A stretch of DNA of 64,000 bases from Pseudomonas fluorescens (GCF_040448305.1 NZ_CP148752.1:4999501-5063500); one strand, 5' to 3'. Positions 25,495-34,863 are shown, counted from the stretch's first letter. A program made the numbers and translations. The notes: generated by a model not told the origin, from the sequence alone.

Positions 25495-26381
25495 GCCTTG
25501 TGCTCCAACAGTTTCAGCCCGACCCAATAACGAGCAAATTGATAGGCGCAACGCCCATTGCGATTGCCTCGGCCGGTGGCCCAGCGTACCGCCAGAATGT
25601 CCAGCTCCTCGGTGCGCTGCCACGCCAGTCCGGCCTTGCCGGCCAACTGACCGATCCAGTGCTCGACGACGTCGAGGAAATGTTCCTGGGTAAACGGATA
25701 GAACGACAGCCACAGGCCGAAGCGGTCCGACAGCGCGATCTTGTCTTCCACCGCCTCGCTCGGATGCAGTTCGCCGTCGACCCGTTTCCAGTTTTCGTTG
25801 TCGCTTTCCTTTTCCGGCACCAGGTGGCGACGGTTGGACGTGGCGTACAGCAAAACGTTGTCCGGCGCCTGTTCCAGCGAGCCATCAAGGACGCTTTTGA
25901 GCACTCGGTAATCACCCTCGCCCGACTCGAACGAGAGGTCGTCGCAAAACAGCACGAAACGCTGGGGTAGTTTGCCGATCTGTTCGACCACTCGCGGCAG
26001 GTCTGCCAGGTGATCACGCTCAATCTCGATCAGGCGCAAACCGGCTTGAGCGTGCTCGGCCAACAAGGCGCGCACCAGCGATGACTTGCCGGTGCCGCGC
26101 GAACCCCAGAGCAAGGCGTGGTTGGCCGGCATGCCGTCGAGGAACTGCCGGGTATTGCGCCCAAGCTGCTCGACTTGCCGGTCGACGCCGATGAGGTCCG
26201 ACAAACGCATGTCGAGGCTGACCTCCAGCGGCATCAGATAACCGCCGCGCGACTCACGCTGCCAACGCGCGGCCAGGCATTGCGTCCAGTCGATGGTTGG
26301 CCGCGGTGCCGGCAGCAACGGCTCGATGCGGGCCAGAACGGCATCGGCGCGTTCAAGAAAAGCATTCAATCGGGAATCCAC
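25491..26381 (-). CDS. DUF815-family AAA ATPase
   Basis: A 296-residue protein with Walker A GSRGTGKSSLV (about residue 92) and Walker B-like RFVLFCDDLSF. Residues 40-250 match the DUF815 AAA fold. The substrate is unknown. It is the first gene of a two-gene leftward operon with fRMsr (ATGA overlap), which hints at a stress or repair link, but this pairing is widespread and unproven. Confidence 0.88.
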   Translation of the reverse strand: MDSRLNAFLERADAVLARIEPLLPAPRPTIDWTQCLAARWQRESRGGYLMPLEVSLDMRLSDLIGVDRQVEQLGRNTRQFLDGMPANHALLWGSRGTGKSSLVRALLAEHAQAGLRLIEIERDHLADLPRVVEQIGKLPQRFVLFCDDLSFESGEGDYRVLKSVLDGSLEQAPDNVLLYATSNRRHLVPEKESDNENWKRVDGELHPSEAVEDKIALSDRFGLWLSFYPFTQEHFLDVVEHWIGQLAGKAGLAWQRTEELDILAVRWATGRGNRNGRCAYQFARYWVGLKLLEHKA

Positions 26382-26532
26382 GACTTCTCCTCGGGCACGT
26401 TCACAGTAATGATGGTGATACAGCGACGAAACACAGCGTCACACAAGCGGCTGCCCCCCGCAGTACAGGCCTCGCGAGAACATCAGTAGGCAGGCATGAT
26501 CAACTATGCTTGAGCAGCGAAAGGAAACAGAA

Positions 26533-28866
26533 GTGGTTCACCCCCCCATGGATATCAAATTCACCAACCGGCTGTCATTCAAGCAAGCCCGGCTTACCGT
26601 GCTGGTCGGTTTCATTCTGGGCACGCTGCTCAGCCTGCTGCAAATAGGCATCGATTATGCCAGTGAAGACGCCTCCATCAATCGTGAAATCCTTTCATTA
26701 CTGGAAATCAGCCACAACCCGGCCTCGCGAATCGCCTACAACATCGACGCCGAACTCGCCAAGGAACTGACCCTGGGCCTGCTGCGCTCGCCAGCGATCA
26801 TTGGCGCGAAACTGACCGACAACAACGGCATTGTGCTGGCCAACGTCAAGCGACCCGGTGTGGAAAACGGTTACCGGATGCTCAGTGACTTCCTGTTCGG
26901 CGCCAATCGACAGTTCGAAGACCGGCTTTACCTGGATCAGTTACCCAACGAATCCCTGGGCACGCTGCGGCTTAACGTCGACACTTACGCCTTCGGCGAC
27001 CGGTTCCTGCGCCGGGCCGAAGTGACCCTGTTCAATGGGTTCGCCCGCAGCCTGCTGCTGTCCGGCATCCTGCTGGCACTGTTCTATGTGATGCTGACCA
27101 AACCCCTGGTGCGGGTCATCCGTGAACTCAGCGGTCGCGACCCGAGCAGCACCGAGCCGACTTCACTGGAGTGTCCCGCCGGGCACGCCAACGATGAGAT
27201 CGGCGTGCTGGTCAAGGTTGCCAACCAGCAATTCAAGAACACCACCACCGAAATCCAGCAGCGGCGCAACGCGGAAAACCGCCTGACCGAGTACCTCGGC
27301 CAACTGGAAAACATCGTCTCGGCCCGCACTGCCGAACTCAAGGCGATCAACGCCCGGCTGAGCCAATCCAACGAGGAACTGGAAGTCGCTCGCAGCACAG
27401 CACTGGACATGGCCGAAGCCCGTTCGGTGTTCCTCGCCAACATGAGCCATGAAATCCGCACACCCCTCAATGGCTTGCTCGGGATGATCGCGCTGTCCCT
27501 CGACGGGCCGCTGAATGCCGAACAACAGCAACAACTGTCGATCGCCCATGACTCGGGCAAAGTGCTGGTGGAACTGCTCAACGATATTCTCGACTTGTCG
27601 AAGTTCGATGCCGGCCAGCTCGAACTCGAACACATCCCCTTCGACCTCGGCTCGCTGATCGAAGACACCGCCAACCTGTTGTCGCAGAACGCCGCCCCCA
27701 GCGTCGAACTGACCTGTCTGATCGATCCGCATTTCCCGGCACTGGTGCTCGGCGATCCGACCCGGGTGCGGCAGATCGTCAGTAATCTGCTGTCCAACGC
27801 CCTCAAGTTCACCCGTTTCGGGCGGGTCGACGTGCGCCTGTCGACGTTCGGCGACGGCGTCAGAATCGAAGTGTGCGACACCGGCATCGGCATCCCTCAG
27901 GATGCCCAGGTCAAAATCTTGCAGCCCTTCACCCAAGCCGGTGTCGGTATTACCCGCCAGTTTGGTGGCACCGGGCTGGGCCTGGCCCTGACCTACAACC
28001 TTTGCGAAGCCATGCAGGGGCGCCTGACAATCAGCTCCGAGCCGGGTTTTGGCAGCCAGTTCTGCGCGGATTTGCCATTGCCCAGCCATACCCGTGCAAC
28101 GGCTGTTTCGCTCAAGGGCAAAGTCATTGCCATCACGGCCGCCAGCAGCGGACTGGGCGAACTGCTCAACAGTCTGTTGCCTGGCTGGGGGCTGGACTAT
28201 GAACGGCGTTCCATGGATGACCCACTGCTTGGCCTGGCAGCCGACGTGCTCATCACCGACTGCCCCGAATGCCTGTTCAGTTTGCGCCCCACCCTCAGCG
28301 CGCCGATCCTGCTGATCACCGCTTATGGCAACTTCATGCCCAGCGAAGAGGTCAACGCCCTCGCCCCCTTGCAACAACAGGCCCGCCCCTTGGCCCGCAA
28401 TTCGCTGCTTCAGACGTTGCGGCGGATCCTGCAGCCGCAAACCCACCCGATCAACGAGTCCCGACTCGACACGCAATGCCCGCAACGTCGTGGGCGCGTG
28501 TTGCTGGTGGAAGATAATCCGGTCAACCAGTTGGTGGCCAAGGGCATGCTCGGCAAACTCGGTTGCGAGGTCACCACCGCGGCTCATGGTGGAGAGGCCC
28601 TGGATCAACTCGAGCAACGGGGTTTCGACCTGGTGCTGATGGACTGCAACATGCCGGTGATGGACGGCTATGAAGCCAGCCGGCAAATCCGCCGCAGCGG
28701 ACGCTGGCCCCAACTGCCCATCGTCGCCCTGACGGCCAACGCCATGTCGGAGGAGCGCGAACGCTGTCGTGCCGCGGGCATGAGCGACTACCTGGCCAAA
28801 CCCTTCCGGCGCGAAGAACTGGCCGCCCTGCTGGACTTGTGGATCCCCGTTACGACAGTGCCTTGA
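26533..28866 (+). CDS. GacS-like hybrid sensor histidine kinase, no HPt
   Basis: 777 residues from a GTG at 26533, chosen because AAGGAA lies seven bases upstream; ATG at 26506 or the internal MDIKFTN are alternatives. Two membrane helices (about 18-38 and 168-192) enclose a periplasmic domain with no known sensor fold, then HAMP-like and coiled linker, HisKA with His306 (MSHEIRTPLNG), HATPase (GTGLGLALTYNL), a degenerate receiver-like segment (about 530-640, acceptor Asp not obvious) and a true receiver with Asp704 (LVLMDCNMPVMDG). No HPt domain, so phosphate must pass to a separate HPt protein. The end overlaps the OhrR-type gene by 17 bases, convergent. Confidence 0.9.
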   Translation: MVHPPMDIKFTNRLSFKQARLTVLVGFILGTLLSLLQIGIDYASEDASINREILSLLEISHNPASRIAYNIDAELAKELTLGLLRSPAIIGAKLTDNNGIVLANVKRPGVENGYRMLSDFLFGANRQFEDRLYLDQLPNESLGTLRLNVDTYAFGDRFLRRAEVTLFNGFARSLLLSGILLALFYVMLTKPLVRVIRELSGRDPSSTEPTSLECPAGHANDEIGVLVKVANQQFKNTTTEIQQRRNAENRLTEYLGQLENIVSARTAELKAINARLSQSNEELEVARSTALDMAEARSVFLANMSHEIRTPLNGLLGMIALSLDGPLNAEQQQQLSIAHDSGKVLVELLNDILDLSKFDAGQLELEHIPFDLGSLIEDTANLLSQNAAPSVELTCLIDPHFPALVLGDPTRVRQIVSNLLSNALKFTRFGRVDVRLSTFGDGVRIEVCDTGIGIPQDAQVKILQPFTQAGVGITRQFGGTGLGLALTYNLCEAMQGRLTISSEPGFGSQFCADLPLPSHTRATAVSLKGKVIAITAASSGLGELLNSLLPGWGLDYERRSMDDPLLGLAADVLITDCPECLFSLRPTLSAPILLITAYGNFMPSEEVNALAPLQQQARPLARNSLLQTLRRILQPQTHPINESRLDTQCPQRRGRVLLVEDNPVNQLVAKGMLGKLGCEVTTAAHGGEALDQLEQRGFDLVLMDCNMPVMDGYEASRQIRRSGRWPQLPIVALTANAMSEERERCRAAGMSDYLAKPFRREELAALLDLWIPVTTVP

Positions 28867-29311
28867 TCTGTCCCAACAGATGATCGAGGCCATCGCGCAA
28901 GTCGTTGAGACGATTCAGATCGACCCCGCTGTCGCACAACAGGCGCGCCTTGAGTGGCCCGACCTGATCGCGCAAGGCCGTGCCGGCTGGCGACAGGCTC
29001 AGGTGCACTTCACGCTCATCACGCGCTGAACGCTGACGCTGCACCAGTTGCAGTTGTTCCAGGCGCTTGAGCAAGGGTGTCAGCGTGCCGGAATCCAGGG
29101 CCAAACGCTCGCCCAATGCCTTGACGGTCGGTTGCTCCGGGGCCGCTTCCTGCCACTCCCACAACACCAGCATCGCCAGGTATTGAGGGTAAGTCAGGCC
29201 CAACTGATCGAGCATTGGCTTGTAGGCACGAATCACCGCCCGGGAAGCCGCGTACAGCTTGAAACACAGCTGACTGTCGAGCTTCAGGGAATCGATTGAC
29301 AAAGTGTTCAT
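28850..29311 (-). CDS. OhrR-type MarR regulator (peroxide sensor) of gpx operon
   Basis: A 153-residue MarR protein. Cys16 (SQLCFKLYAASRA) is at the OhrR peroxide-sensing position, and the helix-turn-helix with wing is at about 60-105 (LALDSGTLTPLLKRLEQLQL). In OhrR, organic peroxide oxidises this Cys and releases the repressor. It starts by ATGA overlap with glutathione peroxidase, so regulator and enzyme are co-transcribed. An OhrR-like operator sits in front of the operon (29832). The longer frame to 29686 is a shadow of gpx. A second OhrR-type gene lies at 44568. Confidence 0.88.
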   Translation of the reverse strand: MNTLSIDSLKLDSQLCFKLYAASRAVIRAYKPMLDQLGLTYPQYLAMLVLWEWQEAAPEQPTVKALGERLALDSGTLTPLLKRLEQLQLVQRQRSARDEREVHLSLSPAGTALRDQVGPLKARLLCDSGVDLNRLNDLRDGLDHLLGQIKALS

Positions 29312-29793
29312 TTGAGCAGAGCTTCGATCTCGCGGGTCAGGTCCTGCGGCTTGGTCGCCGGGGCGAAGCGCTTGACCAGTTGCCCGTCCTTGCCGATCAG
29401 GAACTTGGTGAAGTTCCACTTGATGCCCTGGGAACCCAGCACCCCCGGTGCGCGCTTTTTCAATTGCACGAACAGCGGATGGGCGTCGGCACCATTGACG
29501 TCGATCTTTTTGAACAGCGGGAAGCTGACACCGAAGTTCAGCTCGCAGAATTCGGAAATCGCCCCTTCGTTGCCCGGCTCTTGCTTGCCGAACTGGTTGC
29601 AGGGAAAACCGAGCACCACCAGGCCCTGGTCCTTGTAGGTCTGCCACAGCTCTTCCAGGCCTTTGTACTGCGGAGTGAAACCGCATTTGCTGGCCGTATT
29701 GACCACCAGCACGGCTTTGCCGGCGAAATCCGCCAGGGTCTTTTGCTCACCCTTGATCGTGGTGCAAGGAATGCTCAGCAGGTTGTCGCTCAT
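29308..29793 (-). CDS. Thiol/glutathione peroxidase (GPx family)
   Basis: A 161-residue peroxidase that reduces hydroperoxides with glutathione or, more likely for bacterial Cys-GPx, thioredoxin. Catalytic Cys37 in NTASKCGFTPQYKGLE, the Gln/Asn of GFPCNQFGKQEPG, the Trp of WNFTKFLI and a likely resolving Cys near 84 (SEFCELNFG) are all present; no selenocysteine codon. First gene of a gpx-ohrR-type operon. MSDNLLSI is the start. Confidence 0.93.
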   Translation of the reverse strand: MSDNLLSIPCTTIKGEQKTLADFAGKAVLVVNTASKCGFTPQYKGLEELWQTYKDQGLVVLGFPCNQFGKQEPGNEGAISEFCELNFGVSFPLFKKIDVNGADAHPLFVQLKKRAPGVLGSQGIKWNFTKFLIGKDGQLVKRFAPATKPQDLTREIEALLK

Positions 29794-29831
29794 GTTTGAG
29801 GCTCCAAGTGAATGGCAGAGACAACAAAATA

Positions 29832-29854
29832 GCGAGCAATTGAATTGTGTGCAA
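29832..29854 (-). promoter_or_regulatory. OhrR-like operator upstream of gpx
   Basis: On the minus strand the layout is TTGCACAC-N7-TTGCTCGC, the same spacing as the ohr operator at 45293-45315 (TTGCGCAC-N7-TTGCGCGA). It lies 39 bases before the gpx start, in AT-rich sequence. Confidence 0.55.
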
Positions 29855-29881
29855 TTTAATTAATCAAACCGCTGACCAACC

Positions 29882-29958
29882 GTAGGAGCTGCCGAAGGCT
29901 GCGATCTTTTGATCCGGCCTTTTAAGGTCAGAAGATCGCAGCCTTCGGCAGCTCCTAC
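29882..29958. repeat. Paired REP-like inverted repeat
   Basis: A 27-base arm beginning GTAGGAGCTGCCGAAGGCTG at 29882-29908 has its exact complement at 29932-29958. A common Pseudomonas intergenic palindrome that may also end transcription between gpx and msrB. Confidence 0.85.
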
Positions 29959-29968
29959 AGGGCTCGCA

Positions 29969-30367
29969 TTACCCGCGCGGTACCAGGTCCAGGCACACCG
30001 AATTGATGCAGTAACGCAGGCCCGTCGGCGGCGGACCATCAGGGAATACATGCCCCAGGTGCGCGTCGCATTTGGCGCAAACCACTTCGGTGCGGATCAT
30101 GCCGTGGCTGACATCACGGATTTCGGTCATGGCGCTGTCGCCGATCGGCGCATAGAAACTCGGCCAGCCGCAGCCGGAATCGAACTTGGTTCTGGAGTCG
30201 AACAGCGGCTCGTTACAGCAGATGCAGTGGTAGACACCGTCGGTCTTGGTGGCGTTGTATTTGCCGGAAAACGGACGTTCGGTGCCTTTGAGGCGGCACA
30301 CGTTGTACTGCTCTGGATCGAGCATCGCCTTCCATTCTTCCAGGGTTTTTTCCAACTTTTCCATCAT
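29969..30367 (-). CDS. msrB: Peptide methionine-(R)-S-oxide reductase
   Basis: 132 residues. Catalytic Cys lies in RYCINSVCLDL near the end; two C-x2-C pairs (CICC and CAKC) bind structural zinc. It repairs Met-R-sulfoxide in proteins. Three consecutive start codons (GTG-ATG-ATG) follow GAGG; 30367 was taken. Together with gpx and OhrR-type genes it forms an oxidative-damage neighbourhood. Confidence 0.95.
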   Translation of the reverse strand: MMEKLEKTLEEWKAMLDPEQYNVCRLKGTERPFSGKYNATKTDGVYHCICCNEPLFDSRTKFDSGCGWPSFYAPIGDSAMTEIRDVSHGMIRTEVVCAKCDAHLGHVFPDGPPPTGLRYCINSVCLDLVPRG

Positions 30368-30590
30368 CACACCTCAGCGGCTGAAAAAGCCCGATCTGTA
30401 CCTTTTCCACGGATCGGGCGGCACGTATGATTGCGCCTCGTCAAACGCCAGTCTGGCAGCCAGACCACGCGCATTCAAACGGAAATATGGGTGCTGCATC
30501 TCAAGGCGTCAGGCCTGTGTGAATACGCAGGATTCCCAGCACGGTTGCCCAAACGCCGTCTGGATCGTTCATTTTCGGGAACACATCGCC

Positions 30591-31802
30591 ATGCAGGTCA
30601 GCAAATCGAACAAGCTCGCCAACGTCTGCTACGACATTCGCGGCCCGGTGCTCAAGCACGCCAAGCGCCTGGAAGAGGAAGGCCATCGCATCCTCAAGCT
30701 GAACATCGGCAACCCGGCGCCCTTTGGTTTCGAAGCACCGGATGAAATCCTCCAGGACGTGATCCGCAACCTGCCGACCGCCCAGGGCTACAGCGATTCC
30801 AAGGGCCTGTTCAGTGCGCGCAAGGCCGTCATGCAGTACTACCAGCAAAAGCAGGTGGAAGGCGTCGGCATTGAAGACATCTACCTGGGCAACGGCGTTT
30901 CCGAACTGATCGTGATGTCGATGCAGGCCCTGCTCAACAATGGCGACGAAGTGCTGGTGCCAGCGCCGGACTATCCATTGTGGACCGCTGCCGTGAGCCT
31001 GTCTGGCGGCAATCCGGTGCATTACCTGTGCGACGAGCAAGCCAACTGGTGGCCGGACCTGGCCGACATCAAGGCCAAGATCACCCCTAACACCAAGGCC
31101 CTGGTGATCATCAACCCGAACAATCCAACCGGCGCGGTGTATTCGAAGGAAGTGCTGCTGGGCATGCTGGAACTGGCCCGCCAGCACAACCTGGTGGTGT
31201 TCTCCGACGAGATCTACGACAAGATCCTCTACGACGATGCCGTGCACATCTGCACCGCCTCCCTGGCGCCGGACCTGCTGTGCCTGACCTTCAACGGTCT
31301 GTCCAAATCCTATCGCGTCGCCGGTTTCCGTTCCGGCTGGATCGCCATTTCTGGCCCGAAACACCACGCCCAGAGCTACATCGAAGGCATCGACATGCTG
31401 GCGAACATGCGCCTGTGCGCCAACGTGCCGAGCCAGCACGCGATCCAGACCGCCCTGGGTGGCTATCAGAGCATCAATGACCTGGTGCTGCCGCAGGGCC
31501 GCCTGCTGGAGCAACGCAACCGCACCTGGGAGTTGCTCAACGACATTCCGGGCGTGAGCTGCGTCAAGCCTATGGGCGCGCTGTATGCATTCCCGCGGAT
31601 CGACCCCAAGGTCTGCCCGATCCATAACGACGAAAAGTTCGTCCTCGACCTGCTGCTCTCCGAGAAGCTACTGGTGGTTCAAGGCACCGCATTCAACTGG
31701 CCATGGCCAGACCACTTCCGCGTCGTGACCCTGCCCCGTGTCGATGACCTGGAAATGGCCATCGGACGCATCGGCGGCTTCCTCAAGTCCTACCGCCAGT
31801 AA
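30591..31802 (+). CDS. alaA: Glutamate-pyruvate aminotransferase, AlaA-type
   Basis: A 403-residue PLP enzyme (fold type I) that makes alanine from pyruvate and glutamate. It follows E. coli AlaA closely from VCYDIRGPVLK through LNIGNPAPFGF, SDEIYDKILYDD and the PLP-lysine segment NGLSKSYRVAGFRSGW to WPWPDHFRVVTLPRVDD. The start ATG 30591 (MQVSKSNK) follows a GGGA; the longer frame to 30246 is the shadow of msrB. Ends before a hairpin at 31811. Confidence 0.95.
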   Translation: MQVSKSNKLANVCYDIRGPVLKHAKRLEEEGHRILKLNIGNPAPFGFEAPDEILQDVIRNLPTAQGYSDSKGLFSARKAVMQYYQQKQVEGVGIEDIYLGNGVSELIVMSMQALLNNGDEVLVPAPDYPLWTAAVSLSGGNPVHYLCDEQANWWPDLADIKAKITPNTKALVIINPNNPTGAVYSKEVLLGMLELARQHNLVVFSDEIYDKILYDDAVHICTASLAPDLLCLTFNGLSKSYRVAGFRSGWIAISGPKHHAQSYIEGIDMLANMRLCANVPSQHAIQTALGGYQSINDLVLPQGRLLEQRNRTWELLNDIPGVSCVKPMGALYAFPRIDPKVCPIHNDEKFVLDLLLSEKLLVVQGTAFNWPWPDHFRVVTLPRVDDLEMAIGRIGGFLKSYRQ

Positions 31803-31810
31803 GCGATCTG

Positions 31811-31844
31811 TCACCGTGCGACCTTCCCGCAGGTCGCACGGTGA
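31811..31844. terminator. Hairpin after alaA
   Basis: TCACCGTGCGACCT and its exact complement form a 14-pair stem with a six-base loop, followed by TTCATC. Likely terminator of alaA. The rest of the spacer to htpX (about 270 bases) shows no gene. Confidence 0.7.
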
Positions 31845-32117
31845 TTCATCCGGCAACATTTGTTTGCATTACGCCGCTGGCAGTCGCTTTGTCGCTGCCG
31901 GACAGCGCCTTGCCTGCTCGCGCCTAACAAAGGCGGGGCCTTCGACACGAATTGACTGACAAACACTTCCCGCATACTTGTCGGAAATGCCCTGCAAGCA
32001 GCTAGACTGTTGCCGTAGGACACAGTTTGAAATAGTCACCCGGTTGAATACCCCGGTGCAGCACCTTATATACCCCGCAGTACGCTACATCTTTAGCTTG
32101 AGGAGATTTCTACAACC

Positions 32118-33008
32118 ATGATGCGCATCCTGCTGTTCTTGGCCACTAACCTGGCGGTCGTGCTGATTGCCAGCATCACCCTGAGCCTTTTCGGCTTCAA
32201 CGGGTTCATGGCGGCCAATGGGGTTGACCTCAACCTCAATCAGCTGCTGATCTTCTGTGCGGTCTTTGGTTTCGCAGGTTCGCTGTTCTCGCTGTTCATC
32301 TCCAAGTGGATGGCGAAGATGAGCACCAGCACCCAGATCATCACCCAGCCACGCACCCGTCACGAGCAATGGCTGCTGCAAACCGTAGAGCAACTGTCCC
32401 GCGAAGCCGGGATCAAGATGCCCGAAGTCGGTATCTTCCCGGCCTACGAGGCGAACGCCTTCGCCACCGGCTGGAACAAGAACGACGCATTGGTCGCGGT
32501 CAGCCAGGGTTTGCTCGAGCGCTTCTCGCCGGATGAAGTGAAAGCCGTCCTGGCCCACGAAATCGGCCACGTAGCCAATGGCGACATGGTTACCCTGGCG
32601 TTGATCCAGGGCGTGGTGAACACCTTCGTGATGTTCTTCGCACGGATCATCGGCAATTTCGTCGACAAGGTGATCTTCAAGAACGAAGAAGGCCAGGGCA
32701 TTGCCTACTACGTGGCAACCATCTTCGCCGAACTGGTTCTGGGCATCCTGGCCAGCGCCATCGTCATGTGGTTCTCGCGCAAGCGCGAATTCCGTGCCGA
32801 CGAAGCCGGTGCAAACCTGGCCGGCACCGCCGCGATGATTGGCGCCCTGCAACGCCTGCGGGCGGAACAAGGGCTGCCGGTGCACATGCCCGACACCCTG
32901 AACGCCTTTGGCATCAACGGTGGGATCAAGCAAGGGTTCGCTCGCATGTTCATGAGCCACCCGCCGCTGGAAGAGCGTATCGACGCTCTGGCTCGTCGTC
33001 GGGGCTAA
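32118..33008 (+). CDS. htpX: Membrane zinc protease HtpX
   Basis: A 296-residue inner-membrane metalloprotease that degrades damaged membrane proteins. The zinc site is His147-Glu148-x2-His151 (AHEIGHVANGD), and the third ligand Glu lies in REFRADEAGA. Membrane helices at about 5-25, 35-55, 160-180 and 195-215. TTGAGGAGA precedes the ATG. It ends at a strong terminator. Its usual neighbour alaA/aminotransferase is next door, a conserved Pseudomonas order. Confidence 0.96.
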   Translation: MMRILLFLATNLAVVLIASITLSLFGFNGFMAANGVDLNLNQLLIFCAVFGFAGSLFSLFISKWMAKMSTSTQIITQPRTRHEQWLLQTVEQLSREAGIKMPEVGIFPAYEANAFATGWNKNDALVAVSQGLLERFSPDEVKAVLAHEIGHVANGDMVTLALIQGVVNTFVMFFARIIGNFVDKVIFKNEEGQGIAYYVATIFAELVLGILASAIVMWFSRKREFRADEAGANLAGTAAMIGALQRLRAEQGLPVHMPDTLNAFGINGGIKQGFARMFMSHPPLEERIDALARRRG

Positions 33009-33028
33009 TACACTCCACAGCAAAGAAA

Positions 33029-33057
33029 AAGGCCCGCAGCGATGCGGGCCTTTTTTT
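33029..33057 (+). terminator. htpX terminator
   Basis: AAGGCCCGCAGCGATGCGGG then CCTTTTTTT: stem, four-base loop and T-run. Confidence 0.92.
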
Positions 33058-33086
33058 GTCTGTTCAAAAGCTTCAGTGCTTTTCAG

Positions 33087-33170
33087 GGCCTCTTCGCGGG
33101 CAAGCCCGCTCCCACAGGATCTGCGAACGCCACAGATCATTGTGGGAGCGGGCTTGCCCGCGAAGAGGCC
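33087..33170. repeat. REP pair, 30-base perfect arms
   Basis: Arms at 33087-33116 and 33141-33170 are exact inverted copies containing GCGGGCAAGCCCGCTCCCAC. REPIN-like doublet between htpX and tpm. Confidence 0.92.
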
Positions 33171-33185
33171 GGAACTAACAACTAA

Positions 33186-33842
33186 TTACCGACTGGAAAC
33201 CCGATACACCCGCTCCTCCAGCCGCGTGACACCTGCCTCCAGAAACTTCCCGCTCTCGCTCAAAACATCCTGATCCTCCAGGATCTTCAGCGCCCACGAG
33301 TCCCCGAACAGCCGCCGCACCTCATCATCGAGCACAGCAAACGGCGGACCGGGCATTTGCGCCTGGTCATAGTCCAAGGTAATCACCAGGCCATGGGACT
33401 CCTTCGGCAGTATCCGCTTCAAATGGACGGCATAGCGCTCTCGCATTTCCGCCGGCAACGCGATCAACGCCGCGCGATCATAGAGTGCGGAGCAATCAGC
33501 CACATCGCCGGCCGTCAGCTCGAAGAAATCGCCGCACCACAGCTCAATGGAACCTGCCCGATAAACCTTGAACGGCCCCTGCTCGCTGACGGCCGGATCA
33601 AAGCCATGTTCGCTGAAAAACTCCTCGACGGCTTTTTCCGACAGTTCGACTCCCAAGACCTCATGGCCTTGATGGGCGAGCCATAGCAAATCCAGGCTTT
33701 TTCCACATAACGGCACCAACACGCGTGCGCCTTCTTCAAGGCTTAACGCTGGCCAGAACCGCTTTAGATGAGGGTTCACCTGCGGCAGGTGAAAGCCGAT
33801 CTGGTTCGCCGCCCATTTCTTGTGCCAAAACTCAGGCTGCAT
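33186..33842 (-). CDS. tpm: Thiopurine S-methyltransferase
   Basis: A 218-residue SAM-dependent methyltransferase. MQPEFWHKKWAANQIGFHLP starts it, and ARVLVPLCGKSLDLLWLA forms the SAM-binding motif I. The bacterial enzyme methylates thiopurines, selenite and tellurite species. Start 33842; the frame runs eight codons further but without homology. Confidence 0.94.
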   Translation of the reverse strand: MQPEFWHKKWAANQIGFHLPQVNPHLKRFWPALSLEEGARVLVPLCGKSLDLLWLAHQGHEVLGVELSEKAVEEFFSEHGFDPAVSEQGPFKVYRAGSIELWCGDFFELTAGDVADCSALYDRAALIALPAEMRERYAVHLKRILPKESHGLVITLDYDQAQMPGPPFAVLDDEVRRLFGDSWALKILEDQDVLSESGKFLEAGVTRLEERVYRVSSR

Positions 33843-33944
33843 AATTAACCCCGAAAATTCGATCAAAACACCCTAAAACTTATATTAGATTTAGATTAAT
33901 GATCTGACTGAAGATGTTGCATCTTAACTCTCAGGAGCTCATTC

Positions 33945-34712
33945 ATGTTCCCCAGCCTGTACATATCCCACGGCTCCCCCATGCTCGCCCTGGAACCCGG
34001 CGCCAGCGGGCCGGCACTTGCCCGCCTGGCCGCCGAAATACCGAAGCCCAAGGCCATTGTGATTGTTTCCGCGCACTGGGAAAGCAATGAGCTGCTGGTC
34101 AGTGGCAACCCGCAACCGGAAACCTGGCATGACTTCGGTGGCTTTCCCAAAGCCCTGTTCGAAGTCCAGTACCCGGCTCCCGGCGCCCCATCACTCGCCG
34201 CAGAGGTTGCCGAGTTATTGAAAACCGCTGGCTTTGCTGCACGTATCGACAGCAATCGGCCTTTCGACCATGGCGTCTGGGTGCCTTTATCGCTGATGTA
34301 CCCGCAGGCAGACATCCCGATTGTCCAGGTTTCATTGCCCACCCGTGGCGGCCCCGCCCTGCAGACCCGTGTTGGCCACGCGCTGGCCAGCCTGCGCGAA
34401 CATGGCGTCCTGCTGATCGGCTCCGGCAGCATCACTCACAACCTGCGGGAACTGGACTGGCATGCCGGCCCCGAGAGCATTGAGCCCTGGGCCCAGGCAT
34501 TTCGCGACTGGATGATCGAGAAACTCGCAGCGAATGACGAAGCCGCGTTGCACGACTATCGCGCGCAGGCGCCAAACGCTGTACGCAATCATCCGAGTGA
34601 TGAGCACTTGTTGCCGTTGTACTTTGCCCGCGCTGCCGGGGGGCAGTTCAGTGTTGCTCACCAAGGGTTCACCATGGGTGCGCTGGGCATGGACATTTAC
34701 CGCTTCGGCTGA
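33945..34712 (+). CDS. ygiD: Extradiol ring-cleavage dioxygenase, DODA/YgiD-like
   Basis: A 255-residue class III (LigB-type) dioxygenase of the 4,5-DOPA family. Metal ligands are expected at His in LYISHGSPMLAL, the SAHWES segment and the RPFDHGVWVPL region; the late IGSGSITHNLREL is also typical. It may cleave catechol-like compounds; the natural substrate is unknown. It shares a bidirectional terminator with deaD. Confidence 0.9.
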   Translation: MFPSLYISHGSPMLALEPGASGPALARLAAEIPKPKAIVIVSAHWESNELLVSGNPQPETWHDFGGFPKALFEVQYPAPGAPSLAAEVAELLKTAGFAARIDSNRPFDHGVWVPLSLMYPQADIPIVQVSLPTRGGPALQTRVGHALASLREHGVLLIGSGSITHNLRELDWHAGPESIEPWAQAFRDWMIEKLAANDEAALHDYRAQAPNAVRNHPSDEHLLPLYFARAAGGQFSVAHQGFTMGALGMDIYRFG

Positions 34713-34751
34713 CAGACAGACCGTTTCGCGGCCTTAGTCGGAACGCCGCCC

Positions 34752-34771
34752 GGAGCAAGCCCGCTCCCACA
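34752..34771. repeat. Single REP half-site
   Basis: GGAGCAAGCCCGCTCCCACA, one REP arm without a partner close by. Confidence 0.7.
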
Positions 34772-34804
34772 GAGCTCAAGCGTCGACCACAAAACAGCAG
34801 GCAT

Positions 34805-34835
34805 AAAAAATCCCCGAACCAGTCGGGGATTTTTT
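34805..34835. terminator. Bidirectional terminator, ygiD / deaD
   Basis: AAAAAATCCCCGA-loop-TCGGGGATTTTTT between convergent genes; symmetric A and T runs serve both. Confidence 0.93.
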
Positions 34836-34863
34836 ATGTTCGATCAATCAGCCCGAGAGCGGA

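Noticed and set aside
32085..33140. 351-codon minus-strand frame over htpX
   Set aside because: Shadow of the htpX frame; htpX motifs and terminator are clear.
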